Origin: an uncultured Prevotella sp. | GTDB taxonomy: Bacteria; Bacteroidota; Bacteroidia; Bacteroidales; Bacteroidaceae | Direction: 5' to 3' | Assembly (NCBI GenBank): GCA_937895845.1 | Contig: CALBLK010000049.1 | Coordinates: 1-28,734, forward strand | Length of the DNA: 28,734 nucleotides | In this document: piece after piece, positions 1 to 8,510 of the stretch | Layout: every line of letters starts with the position of its first letter | How positions within the stretch are numbered: position 1 is the stretch's first letter | Made by a program: the position numbers and the translations under genes | Notes under the pieces: model-generated | Told to the model about the DNA's origin: nothing | Databases searched by the model: none | The model's input: only the letters and a program-made list of their open reading frames with translations

Positions 1-1
1 T

Positions 2-886
2 GGAGCAAGGGAGATTACCGTAGAATGTAACCCCGATGACGTGACACCACAGTTCGCACTTGCCTTGAAAGGCATGGGAGTTAACCGTGTCAGCATGGGT
101 GTGCAGACTTTCTGCGACAGAAGGCTGGCATTTCTACAGCGGCGGCACACGGCCCGCGAGGCGCGCGAAGCCGTGGCGGCACTTCGCACGGCTGGAATTG
201 GCAACATCAGCATTGACTTGATGTATGGCTTTCCCAATGAGACACTTGAGCAATGGAACAGTGACATCACAGCGGCTTTGGAACTCAAGGTGGAGCATAT
301 ATCGGCCTACGCACTGACCTATGAGGATGGCACACCCCTGTTCGCCATGGTGGAAAAGGGTACGGTCACGCCCATTGGCGAGGAGCAGAGCCTGGCCATG
401 TACAATTCGCTGGCCAGCCGCCTGGGCCAGGCCGGGTACGAGCATTACGAAATTAGCAACTTTGCAAAAAAAGGCTTTCGCTCACAACACAACAGCAGCT
501 ACTGGAACGCCACACCCTACATAGGGCTGGGGGCAGCAGCACACTCTTATGACGGGAAGGCATTGCGGCGATGGAACGTGCCTGATGTCAGACGGTACAT
601 GGCAGGTGTCAGACAGGGCACGGTACCTGCAGAGCAAGAGTTTCTGTCAGAAGCCAGCCGCTACAATGAGACGGTTATGCTCGGCCTTCGCACCTGCGAG
701 GGGGTCGACCTTGACACCCTTCGCTCTTCCTTTGGACAAAAAAAATACAGCTACTGCATGGAAAACGCCAGAAAATTCATTGCATCTGGACAACTCGTCG
801 TAGACAAGGGGCACCTCAGGCTGTCACGCAAGGCTCTGTTTGTCAGTGACATGATTATCAGCGAACTGTTTTGCACCGAACCATAG
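2..886 (+). CDS. hemW: HemW-like radical SAM heme chaperone, 5' end cut off by the window
   Basis: The reading frame is open from base 2, and the GTG at 41 is internal, because the codons before it encode the conserved EITVECNPDD stretch of HemW. About 294 residues are visible against roughly 375 in the family, so the N-terminus with the CxxxCxxC [4Fe-4S] motif lies outside the window. Visible family features are GVNRVSMGVQTF, the SIDLMYGFP segment, ISAYALTYEDGTPL, and the C-terminal ETVMLGLRTCEGVDL of the HemW/HemN C-terminal domain. HemW proteins bind heme and deliver it to cytochromes, and were long misannotated as oxygen-independent coproporphyrinogen III oxidase. True HemN has a different N-terminal motif that cannot be checked here. 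The stop lies 8 bases from the stop of the convergent M15 peptidase gene, leaving no room for a separate terminator. Confidence 0.9.
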   Translation, partial: GAREITVECNPDDVTPQFALALKGMGVNRVSMGVQTFCDRRLAFLQRRHTAREAREAVAALRTAGIGNISIDLMYGFPNETLEQWNSDITAALELKVEHISAYALTYEDGTPLFAMVEKGTVTPIGEEQSLAMYNSLASRLGQAGYEHYEISNFAKKGFRSQHNSSYWNATPYIGLGAAAHSYDGKALRRWNVPDVRRYMAGVRQGTVPAEQEFLSEASRYNETVMLGLRTCEGVDLDTLRSSFGQKKYSYCMENARKFIASGQLVVDKGHLRLSRKALFVSDMIISELFCTEP

Positions 887-894
887 CCTTACGC

Positions 895-1620
895 TCACCG
901 ATACTCAAAATGCTGGTAATCCTTGCAACTACGCCAAGTGCCACCCCACGTAAAGCCATAAAGCAGAAACAGACGGTGACAGACATCCCCGCGCACAATC
1001 TTATAAGGGAAGACGGTGCTACGGTCAAGGTATGGCCTTCCGTTTGCCGGTTCTACAATCATCTTGCCAGACCGCAGTATTCTGTTGTATGGGTTGTAAA
1101 GCGGATTGATGTCCACGGCCATTCCAAGACCATGGCGTGACACAGTGGCGGTGTGCGACACCGGCCGATAGTTGAACGCCGAGCTGTTGTTGTGGCGCAT
1201 TGACTGCTCATCATCGCCGCCATAGCGATCGACCAGCAACATACGTTCAATGGGGTAGTTCTCATGGTAGAGCTTGCGAAAAATGGCAAGCACTTTAGCA
1301 GCGATGACCCTGTTAACCACCATCTCCCCAACTCTGCTGCACCCCTTTTTGTCACGGTGAAGACATCGGATGTAACGCAGTGCCGAACGTTTGACAGGGC
1401 AACCTTTCTTGTAGCTTCGCCCCTGCATAAGAGCGAAGATACTGTCTGGCAATGGACTGTTAGAGAAAAACTTGTCCTCTCCCATACACCTGACCACACT
1501 GTCGGGGACGCTCTGTCCTGGACAGTAGGCTCTGGTGGCGGCACGAGCAGTGACAAAAGGGAACAAGGCGACAAGGAACAGCTGCCCACACTTTGAAAGA
1601 AAACCGGGAAACCTGTTCAT
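895..1620 (-). CDS. Secreted M15-family zinc peptidase (VanY/D-Ala-D-Ala carboxypeptidase-like)
   Basis: This 241-residue protein has an N-terminal hydrophobic signal sequence (about residues 9-28, ending in ARAA), so it should be exported. The C-terminal half carries the M15 zinc signature: SRHGLGMAVD (H163, D170 as ligands) and WGGTWRSCKDYQHFEY (third ligand H237, with a preceding WGG). This arrangement matches the Peptidase_M15_4 type, which cleaves D-Ala-D-Ala or L-Ala-D-Glu bonds in peptidoglycan. The exact bond cannot be told from sequence. Several cysteines (33, 45, 74, 86, 94, 214, 232) may form disulfides in the periplasm. The ATG at 1620 is 5 bases from the stop of the upstream TonB-dependent receptor gene, so the two are very likely co-transcribed. 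The gene meets hemW tail to tail. Confidence 0.85.
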   Translation of the reverse strand: MNRFPGFLSKCGQLFLVALFPFVTARAATRAYCPGQSVPDSVVRCMGEDKFFSNSPLPDSIFALMQGRSYKKGCPVKRSALRYIRCLHRDKKGCSRVGEMVVNRVIAAKVLAIFRKLYHENYPIERMLLVDRYGGDDEQSMRHNNSSAFNYRPVSHTATVSRHGLGMAVDINPLYNPYNRILRSGKMIVEPANGRPYLDRSTVFPYKIVRGDVCHRLFLLYGFTWGGTWRSCKDYQHFEYR

Positions 1621-1625
1621 GACAG

Positions 1626-3980
1626 TTAGAAATGAAACCTGAGGTCCGCACCAAAATGCACAGGGTTGCCACGCTGGGCAAAGGAGCGGGTCACGCCATC
1701 AACACTGCTCTGCACAAGGAATGTATTATAATGTGTCCGCGTGAGGTTCTTCCCCCATAGGTTAAGTGACCATCCTGCCATACGAAACAGCACATGGGTG
1801 CCAACGAGGGCGTAGAAATTCTGTCGGCACTTGTTGTCAGCATCCCAGTAGACAGGCCCTGTGGCTGTCACATCAGCCCCCACAGCGACAGAGGCTGCAC
1901 GGCTCACAGCAAATAGATAGTCGGCCTGAGCGCTGAGTGTATGCGCCGGGACAAAGGGCACGCGCTTGCCCCGGTAGTCAACACCCTTGTCGGTGTACTG
2001 TCTAAAGGTTGAGTGGGTGTATCCGTAGGTGGCAGTCCACTCCAGCCTGTTGTCTGCGGCACAGCCGCGCAGGGCCAGCTCTCCGCCATAGCTTGCACTG
2101 CGCCCGGCATTGACCATCATGCGGCCAAAGCGGTAGTTGCCAGCCATGACCGAGAGTTGCTGGTTGCGTATCTGCATGAAAAACAACGTTGCATCAAGCG
2201 AAAGCCTATGGTCAAAAAGGTTCACGTGCGCACCAGTCTCATAATTCCAGCAGGTCTCAGGCTGATAGGATATGGTTCTGTTCACTTCACCGTAGTCCGC
2301 CTTTGAATGGCTAACAGACAGGTCGCCCTTTGCCAACTGCATCAGTTTCATGCCCAGGCCAGCCTGTTCAGTCTGGAATATATCAGAAAACATCTGAAGG
2401 TTATAGCCGCCGGCCCGGAACCCCTTGCTCACAACAGCATAGACATTGCCTAAATGCCCGGGCAAAAGATACGTCAGGGAGAACTTAGGGATGAGCTGCT
2501 GGTAAACATCGTGAGTTGACGAGTTGAGCGCCGAGCGGTAAAGACTTTCATTATCTTGGTTCCTATAGCTGTAACGGAACGTAAAGCCCGCCTCTGTATC
2601 ATAGTCGATAGCCATGCGCTGCAGATCGTAGCGCAGCCCCACAATGGCCAAAAGCGAGGGTAATAGCTGAAGGCGCGTCTCATGATAGAGCGCGAAATCG
2701 AGCTGGGGAGTGTTGAAATGCCCAGGCACGCGGTTGTCTGCAAGATGTATGTTCATTGAGTTGACCATCTGCGGGGGTGCTCCTCCGCCAATCATGGCTT
2801 GCGTGATGTTGTCTGCAATCATCCTGTTCATTGCATCGCCAAAGAGCACCGGTGCGTTGGTGTGCGTCCACTGATGACTAAAGAACAGCCCGGATGTGTG
2901 CTGCCAAATGCCGCTTTCCGGCTGGGCTCGCAAGGTCAGTTCCTGCGTGACGGCATTGAGCCGCTGTTCTTGTCGCAACCGCATGAAGTCCTGGGGCAGA
3001 TAGTCTTGGTCCATCCGCATGGCATCGTCAAGGTACTGATAGCCCGTCGAAGAGCTGAACAGCAAATGGTCTGATTTGTAACTCACATGGAGGCCACCAT
3101 TTACCATTTGCCTGCGGTAGCCATTCATCAAGGTTGAGGCTGGAGACTGCCAGTGTCCACTCCTGTCATCGTATTCGCCGTAGCCAAATCCGTTTTGGTC
3201 TACATACTGATAGTCTGCCATAAAATCCACCTTGAGTTGCCGGTAAGGACTGGCGACCAAACGCAGCCGTGCACCGGCCTCATGGCTTTTATCTGTGCGC
3301 TCGCTCAATATGGCATGCCGGAAGAAGCCTCTCTGCCCCGAATAGAAGCCGGACATAGAGGCTGCGACAGAGCTGCTGAAGCGATGATGGTGAGACAGTT
3401 CGGCATGACACTGCCCCCCGCCTGCAAAACCAGCGGACAAGTCAGTGCCTTGATAACGCATGGGGTCACGGGTAAACACACGCACCAAGCCAGCCTCAGT
3501 ATTGATTCCGTAGAGGGTTCCCTGCGGTCCACGGAACACGTCCACCCTGTCAATGTCATAGAAATGCTGGTTGTAAGTGCTTTTGCTGGCCAATGGAATA
3601 TGGTCGTAATAGAGACCCACAGACGGACTTCCCATGCGTGATCCTATGCCACGCATATAGATGGATGAGGTGAGCCGCGAGCCATAAGCCGGCATCACGA
3701 AAGAGGGAACATACGAAGACAACTGGTTCAAAGCGGTGACATTCAGGTTCGCAAGCTCACGGTGAGTAAACACAGTGCTGCTTGCAGCCTGGCTGCGGAG
3801 CGAACTGCTTTCCTTGGGCATGGAAATCACAACAACCTCGTCAAGGTCTACCACTCGCGATGTGTCTGACAGTCCCACGCCCGCCACCCATTTCTCGTCA
3901 GCCGCAGCTGCCATATTCGGGCAGCAGGACACCATAGCCAGCACGGCCACCGTCCACCGGTGCAATATAAATGGTTTCAT
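1626..3980 (-). CDS. TonB-dependent outer membrane receptor
   Basis: From the ATG at 3980 this is a 784-residue protein beginning with a signal peptide (MKPFILHRWTVAVLAMVSCC, then NMAAAADEKW). The frame extends to a TTG at 4016, but the signal peptide starts naturally at 3980. A TonB-box-like DEVVVIS segment is followed by the plug domain, including IYMRGIGSRMGSPSVGLYYD and DRVDVFRGPQGTLYG. A long beta-barrel follows, ending in aromatic FGADLRFHF, as is usual for outer-membrane barrels. There is no CarboxypepD_reg-like N-terminal extension and no SusD partner. It therefore looks like the iron, siderophore, heme or cobalamin-type class rather than a SusC glycan importer. The substrate is unknown. 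It has its own likely promoter 43 bases downstream of the previous gene's stop and is followed after 5 bases by the M15 peptidase. Confidence 0.93.
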   Translation of the reverse strand: MKPFILHRWTVAVLAMVSCCPNMAAAADEKWVAGVGLSDTSRVVDLDEVVVISMPKESSSLRSQAASSTVFTHRELANLNVTALNQLSSYVPSFVMPAYGSRLTSSIYMRGIGSRMGSPSVGLYYDHIPLASKSTYNQHFYDIDRVDVFRGPQGTLYGINTEAGLVRVFTRDPMRYQGTDLSAGFAGGGQCHAELSHHHRFSSSVAASMSGFYSGQRGFFRHAILSERTDKSHEAGARLRLVASPYRQLKVDFMADYQYVDQNGFGYGEYDDRSGHWQSPASTLMNGYRRQMVNGGLHVSYKSDHLLFSSSTGYQYLDDAMRMDQDYLPQDFMRLRQEQRLNAVTQELTLRAQPESGIWQHTSGLFFSHQWTHTNAPVLFGDAMNRMIADNITQAMIGGGAPPQMVNSMNIHLADNRVPGHFNTPQLDFALYHETRLQLLPSLLAIVGLRYDLQRMAIDYDTEAGFTFRYSYRNQDNESLYRSALNSSTHDVYQQLIPKFSLTYLLPGHLGNVYAVVSKGFRAGGYNLQMFSDIFQTEQAGLGMKLMQLAKGDLSVSHSKADYGEVNRTISYQPETCWNYETGAHVNLFDHRLSLDATLFFMQIRNQQLSVMAGNYRFGRMMVNAGRSASYGGELALRGCAADNRLEWTATYGYTHSTFRQYTDKGVDYRGKRVPFVPAHTLSAQADYLFAVSRAASVAVGADVTATGPVYWDADNKCRQNFYALVGTHVLFRMAGWSLNLWGKNLTRTHYNTFLVQSSVDGVTRSFAQRGNPVHFGADLRFHF

Positions 3981-3985
3981 GTGTG

Positions 3986-4016
3986 CAAAGGTAGACATGA
4001 TTTCCAAGCCCTGCAA
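3986..4016 (-). promoter_or_regulatory. Bacteroidota-type promoter immediately before the TonB-dependent receptor
   Basis: Read on the minus strand, TTG (4016-4014), a 20-base spacer and TACCTTTG (3993-3986) match the Bacteroidota consensus of a TTG -33 element and TAnnTTTG -7 element. Only 5 bases separate the -7 box from the ATG at 3980, so transcription would start almost at the start codon. The match is seen directly; activity is inferred. Confidence 0.6.
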
Positions 4017-4023
4017 TCCTCAT

Positions 4024-4914
4024 TTATGGGGAAAGCAGCCTTCGAAATGCCCACACAACATAAACGATTAACAGCGGATAGCCTACATAATACAAGGTGG
4101 AAATGCTAAACACCACATAATTGACTGCACACACAGCAGCCAGACCACACAAATAGAGGAAGGCATCGGTATAAGGCAAACGGTGCACCGTATCGTCGAC
4201 TGTGGCGATTGCGACAACGATGATGGCCCACACCGAACACAGGAACAAGGACAAGTGAAAAGGCAAGCCAAGTGGATTGAGTGTGGGATGATAGTAGAAG
4301 TGACGCCATGATTCAGGAGCAAAGAGCTGGATAGAGGCATAGAGTGTGGCGGAGAGGGCCACCAGCACAGCAAGCAATGAAGGATAGAAAGAGCCAATGT
4401 CGCGGAAATGCACGATGTAGGCATGGTGGCGGCGAAGGAAGATAACGCTGTAAGCACCTCCGACCAGCACAAGCAGAGCAAGGAAAACCAGCAGGTGGGT
4501 ATCAGAAAAAGTGCTGATGAAATGGGAAATCGGGTCATCAGGCTCTACATTCGGAAGCATTCGGCTCTCTTGAATCCACCCCTGCGTGGCTTGGTCGCGA
4601 GCCAGCTTCACCCAGATGGTGTCCACGGTGTCTGCCGGCATCTTCATGATGTCGGCCACAACAACACAGTCTCCGTCATACAGCACAACCGAGTCGAAAG
4701 GCAGTTCGTCAGGCGACTGGCAAGAGAGCACTAAAGAGTCGGCATCCACCACAAAGTTATAGTTCTGCGAATAGTGATGTGTCGAAGAGAAAGAAATGGA
4801 GTCTATCTGGCGGTCAGACAAATCCCAAGCATCAGACGAGGTGCCACTTTGATGATAGCAGGAAGACAAACAGACGACCAACAGGAGGAAAAAAGGCAGT
4901 GTTTTTTTCATCAT
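4024..4914 (-). CDS. Predicted lipoprotein with SH3-like segment and five membrane helices
   Basis: I do not recognise a named family. The 296-residue protein starts MMKKTLPFFLLLVVCLSSC, a signal sequence with a lipobox cysteine at residue 19. Residues about 55-120 look like an SH3b-like module (DADSLVLSCQ, then VWVKLA-type strands ending in GWIQESRML). Hydrophobic helices follow at about 139-160, 177-199, 217-239, 250-270 and 272-291, so it would sit in a membrane with the SH3-like part outside the cytoplasm. Two adjacent ATGs (4914 and 4911) overlap the stop of the upstream U32 gene, so translation is probably coupled. Similar SH3b-plus-membrane proteins in Bacteroidota are mostly uncharacterised. 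A role in envelope sensing is possible, but nothing in the sequence proves it. Confidence 0.75.
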   Translation of the reverse strand: MMKKTLPFFLLLVVCLSSCYHQSGTSSDAWDLSDRQIDSISFSSTHHYSQNYNFVVDADSLVLSCQSPDELPFDSVVLYDGDCVVVADIMKMPADTVDTIWVKLARDQATQGWIQESRMLPNVEPDDPISHFISTFSDTHLLVFLALLVLVGGAYSVIFLRRHHAYIVHFRDIGSFYPSLLAVLVALSATLYASIQLFAPESWRHFYYHPTLNPLGLPFHLSLFLCSVWAIIVVAIATVDDTVHRLPYTDAFLYLCGLAAVCAVNYVVFSISTLYYVGYPLLIVYVVWAFRRLLSP

Positions 4915-6761
4915 ATATTAACGGAATAAACATTCATCTGGCAGCGGGAACAGTCAAACTCCAGGCGGAACCTGCGACCGTCAGCAAGAGACAGGTACAG
5001 CGGTTCCTTCCACCTGGGCACGCTGCCGCCCCTGCGCACACAGTGCCCAAGGGCATAGCGAAGACAATGGCCGCACTGCATCAGCAATCCGTTGGGCACA
5101 AGGTGCTGCTCACACGCAAAAGGTGGCACAGCAAGCCCTTGCCGCCGGTAAAAGGATCGTGCCTGGCTGTTTGACACATTGTATAAATAGGGATAGCGTT
5201 CATAGGCTGTGTCACGAGGTGGTGTGGGCACTTGTGACTGAAGATGGCATGATGGCGTGCGGACAGCCTGTTGGGCTATGGCCAACTCAAGGTTAGCGAC
5301 TGCTGTCCTACGGAGCGTTGCAAGTACACTCGCAGGGATGAAGCCATTGAAACCGGAAGGCATCTTCACCTTCTCGCAGACAAAGCGCGTGCCGCCCAAC
5401 TTGGAAAGTTGGGCTGTGACATAATCGGCAGGCGGCTGCGCAGCCTGCTCATGAGCAAAGGCAACGGTGGCCGCGGCAGACAGCCGGTCGCCATCGGCAG
5501 TAGCTGTAAGCGCATAGCCGTCTCCAGTCACAGACAATGTGAAGACGAGAGGAATCTTACGGATAGCGCTGGAACGCGAGAGCAGCCGTTCAAAAGCCTG
5601 GTCGTTGTTGCGGTATAGCGGTGTGCCAGGACGAAGCCCATCTGGCATTTTCAGGGGAAACAACCTGTTGCCCTCGGCCCTGTTAACGCGGAAACCGACC
5701 AGTTGGCGTTGCGCGTCAAGAAAGCAAAGTCCATCGCCATTGGCAAAAGAGCAGACACCGGCCACTGTAAAGGAACGGCCACGCATCTCCTTTACAGTAC
5801 CGACAAGCTGCCCCATTGCCTTCGGAGTGTCGAAAGAAACCACATTCTCTCTACGTCCATCAAGCATATAGCTGGTGAAACCGCGGTTGAATGTCTTGTA
5901 AAGGTCCGGGGTGAAACTGTAAGTGCAGCGGCCCAGCGAGGCCCTGCGGTAGCGGTCAGGGTAACTGCGTACCAGACGTGTTAACTGCATACTGTAAGCC
6001 GCAGTGACATTCTTGACATAGAATTCGTCTTTGAGCCGCCCCTCAATCTTAAATGACACAACGCCTGCTTCTGCCAGCCGTTCAAGGTCATCAAGGCGGT
6101 TCATGTCCTTGAGTGAAAGCAGGTGGCGATTGCGCTCTATCACTTGGCCTTCGGGATCCTCAAGTGTGAACGGCAGACGGCAGAACTGGGCACAGTCTCC
6201 GCGGTTGGCCGATCGGTGAAAACAGTATTGCGAGGCATAGCACAGGCCACTGTAACTCACGCAAAGGGCACCATGGACAAACGCCTCAAGCTCTACACCC
6301 GGAACTTCCCTGTGGATTGCAGCTATGCTTGCGACAGACAGTTCACGGGCAAGCACTACCCTTTCGGCCCCATTGGCATAGAGCCACTTTACCTTCTCTG
6401 CCGTACGGTTGTCCGTTTGTGTGCTGGCATGAACTGCAAGTCCAAGTTCGAGGGCCATCTCCAACACGGCCATATCCTGCACGATAACAGCATCAGCCCC
6501 AGCACGGCGTAAAGAGACGAGCAATTGTCTGGTAGGTTCCAGCTCACTGTCATAGACAATAGTGTTGACCGTCACGAAGACACGTGCATTGAAAGCGTGC
6601 GCGTAGTCACACAGTTCGGCTATGTCAGCAACAGCGTTTCCGGCCGCCGCACGTGCCCCGAAGCGGTCGGCGCCGATATAAACAGCATCTGCACCATGGT
6701 CGATGGCGGCCTTTCCACACGCAAGGTTACGTGCCGGTGCTAACAGTTCAAGTGTTATCAC
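4911..6761 (-). CDS. U32-family protein with DUF3656-like region (RlhA/TrhP-like RNA hydroxylation factor or peptidase)
   Basis: The 616-residue product has the U32 N-terminal domain (LELLAPARNLACGKAAIDHG, then ADAVYIGADRFGAR). It also has the U32 signature around residues 159-194 (EAFVHGALCVSYSGLC, with further cysteines at 180, 190 and 194). Related U32 proteins UbiU/UbiV hold a [4Fe-4S] cluster through such cysteines. Long members with a DUF3656-type second half include E. coli RlhA, needed for 5-hydroxycytidine in 23S rRNA, and shorter TrhP acts in tRNA uridine hydroxylation. That role is more likely here than proteolysis, but it is inference. The C-terminal end carries CGHC, a further Cys and CSRC, a possible second metal site. 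The start is GTG at 6761, overlapping the metA stop by GTGA. The stop overlaps the next gene's ATG. Confidence 0.88.
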   Translation of the reverse strand: MITLELLAPARNLACGKAAIDHGADAVYIGADRFGARAAAGNAVADIAELCDYAHAFNARVFVTVNTIVYDSELEPTRQLLVSLRRAGADAVIVQDMAVLEMALELGLAVHASTQTDNRTAEKVKWLYANGAERVVLARELSVASIAAIHREVPGVELEAFVHGALCVSYSGLCYASQYCFHRSANRGDCAQFCRLPFTLEDPEGQVIERNRHLLSLKDMNRLDDLERLAEAGVVSFKIEGRLKDEFYVKNVTAAYSMQLTRLVRSYPDRYRRASLGRCTYSFTPDLYKTFNRGFTSYMLDGRRENVVSFDTPKAMGQLVGTVKEMRGRSFTVAGVCSFANGDGLCFLDAQRQLVGFRVNRAEGNRLFPLKMPDGLRPGTPLYRNNDQAFERLLSRSSAIRKIPLVFTLSVTGDGYALTATADGDRLSAAATVAFAHEQAAQPPADYVTAQLSKLGGTRFVCEKVKMPSGFNGFIPASVLATLRRTAVANLELAIAQQAVRTPSCHLQSQVPTPPRDTAYERYPYLYNVSNSQARSFYRRQGLAVPPFACEQHLVPNGLLMQCGHCLRYALGHCVRRGGSVPRWKEPLYLSLADGRRFRLEFDCSRCQMNVYSVNI

Positions 6762-7675
6762 TCTATCTTATTGATATCAAATGGTGTCTCCTGATAAACA
6801 TAATAGTTTATCCAGTTGTTATAAAGCAGGTTGGCATGGGCCCGCCAGCTTACCACAGGCGGTTGCAGCGGGTCATTATCGCGATAGTAGTTGACCGGCA
6901 AGTCCACATCCACGCGCACGCCAATGTCGCGTCTGTACTCCATGTCAAGCGTACCGGGCGCATATTCAGGGTGGCCGGTTATAAAGAACTCACGACCGTT
7001 TCGAGCCATCACTATACCCACTCCGCTCTCGGGAGAGTCAGCTATGACAGTCAGCTCGGGCCGGATGTCAATATCCTCCCTGCGCACCTCCGTGTGCCGG
7101 CTGTGCGGCATGAAGAACACATCGTCAAAGCCTCGGAAAATGGGGAGCTTGGGGAACAGCGGCGTTTGGGGGAACACACCAAACATCTTGCGTTCCAAGG
7201 CATGCTTGGGAATGCCATAATAGTAATAGAGCCCGGCCAGAGCAGCCCAGCAAATATAAAGGGTCGATGTGACGTGAGACTTGGCCCACTCAAAGATAGC
7301 GGTCACCTCTTTCCAGTATGTCACATCCTCGTATGCGTACGTCTCAACAGGTGCGCCAGTGATAATCATGCCGTCAAATTTCTCATGGCTCATCTCCTCA
7401 AAATCGCGATAAAACATCATCATGTGCTCTATCGGCGTATTCTTTGGCGTATGGCTTTTCAGTTTCATAAAACTCACATCCAACTGAAGTGGCGTGTTGG
7501 AGAGCAACCGCACCAAATCTGTTTCGGTGGTTATCTTCAGGGGCATCAGATTAAGAATGGCAATGCGCAACGGACGGATATCCTGTGCGGTGGCACGGGA
7601 GTTGTCCATCACGAAAATGTTTTCCTTTTTCAGCAAATCAATGGCTGGAAGTCTATCTGGTAATCTTAAAGGCAT
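6758..7675 (-). CDS. metA: Homoserine O-acyltransferase MetA (predicted acetyl-CoA user)
   Basis: The 305-residue protein aligns without gaps to the MetA family from its start MPLRLPDRLPA. It makes O-acyl-homoserine, the activated intermediate of methionine synthesis. The catalytic cysteine is C142 (in YICWAALAGLYYYYGI), with H235 and E237 in GHPEYAPGTLDMEY. Residue 111 is Glu (TGAPVETYAYED). In studied MetA proteins Glu at 111 goes with acetyl-CoA and Gly with succinyl-CoA, so homoserine O-acetyltransferase activity is predicted. In the active-site segment, the Gln found in typical CW(G/A)xQA sequences is Leu here. The gene starts 38 bases after the PP2C stop with no clear promoter and overlaps the U32 start by 4 bases. 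No SAM riboswitch was recognised in the short leader. Confidence 0.95.
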   Translation of the reverse strand: MPLRLPDRLPAIDLLKKENIFVMDNSRATAQDIRPLRIAILNLMPLKITTETDLVRLLSNTPLQLDVSFMKLKSHTPKNTPIEHMMMFYRDFEEMSHEKFDGMIITGAPVETYAYEDVTYWKEVTAIFEWAKSHVTSTLYICWAALAGLYYYYGIPKHALERKMFGVFPQTPLFPKLPIFRGFDDVFFMPHSRHTEVRREDIDIRPELTVIADSPESGVGIVMARNGREFFITGHPEYAPGTLDMEYRRDIGVRVDVDLPVNYYRDNDPLQPPVVSWRAHANLLYNNWINYYVYQETPFDINKIE

Positions 7676-7713
7676 GATGAAAGAAATATTTGGTTTGGAA
7701 CATCTTGCTGCGC

Positions 7714-8466
7714 TTATCTTATCCGCACCACACAGGCGGACACATTATCATAGCCTCCGGCCTTTATGGCAGCCTGGCACAGCTGGCAAGCATCACCTTT
7801 GCCACTTAGCAGCGCTGCTATCTCACCATCATCAACCATGTCATTCAGACCGTCAGAACACAGCATCAAAGTGTCACCATCGGACACCCTTGGCGTGATG
7901 TTGCAAATTTCGATATAAGAGGTCTTGCAACCGGCTCCGATACAATTGGTGATGACATTGGAGTGTGCGCTCTCACCCAACATGGTGTTGAGCGAATGGT
8001 CAACAGTGAGTTGGGCAAGCAGATTGTCATGAAACAGATACAGCCGGCTGTCGCCACAGTTCATGCAATAAAAGCGACCCTCGTAAATGACAAGGGCCAC
8101 CAGCGTGGTTCCCATTTCCGCCAAGCTACCGTACAGCTGTCCCTTTTGGTTCATTTTGCGGTTGACAGAAGCCAGCCAGTCTACAACAAGTTCGTCAAAA
8201 TCGCCCTCAGACAGATGCTCGGGCATGTCATGAATGAAATGCTGCAAGTCAATCAGCGCCTCAGCACTGGCCACCTCTCCAGCACGATGTCCGCCCATCC
8301 CGTCTGCCAGAGCGACAATCAGCCTCTTTCTCTTCAGTGTGTCAAGGGAGATGCTTACACGGTAGTTCTCATTACGGATAAACTTACTGCCAACAAGTAT
8401 CATGTCCTCATTGTTACTCCTTACACCTCCCGTCTCGCTTGTTGCTGTTATCTCTAAAAATTCCAT
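7714..8466 (-). CDS. PP2C-family serine/threonine protein phosphatase
   Basis: This 250-residue cytoplasmic protein is a single PP2C (PPM) domain with all metal-binding motifs visible: SNNED (D21), ADGMGG (D55, G56), NCGDSRL (D139), CSDGLND (D205) and GGYDNVS (D240, N241). Such enzymes need Mn2+ or Mg2+ and remove phosphate from Ser/Thr. There is no signal peptide or membrane helix. It is the last gene of the run zinc ribbon, kinase, AAA+, FHA, PP2C. Its natural job would be reversing phosphorylation by the kinase at 12476-15445. It is separated from the FHA gene by 85 bases, the largest gap in the cassette, and that gap contains a triple 10-base repeat. The metA gene follows 38 bases later and may be read through. 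Confidence 0.93.
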   Translation of the reverse strand: MEFLEITATSETGGVRSNNEDMILVGSKFIRNENYRVSISLDTLKRKRLIVALADGMGGHRAGEVASAEALIDLQHFIHDMPEHLSEGDFDELVVDWLASVNRKMNQKGQLYGSLAEMGTTLVALVIYEGRFYCMNCGDSRLYLFHDNLLAQLTVDHSLNTMLGESAHSNVITNCIGAGCKTSYIEICNITPRVSDGDTLMLCSDGLNDMVDDGEIAALLSGKGDACQLCQAAIKAGGYDNVSACVVRIR

Positions 8467-8510
8467 AAAACACGCGTTGTTGTCAATAACATATAGTAAA
8501 TGCGTTCACC

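Noticed and set aside
6653..7663. 336-residue plus-strand open frame opposite metA
   Set aside because: Antisense shadow of metA; no family features.
7676..7713. Separate promoter or SAM riboswitch for metA
   Set aside because: The 38-base gap has no TAnnTTTG element and is too short for a SAM aptamer.
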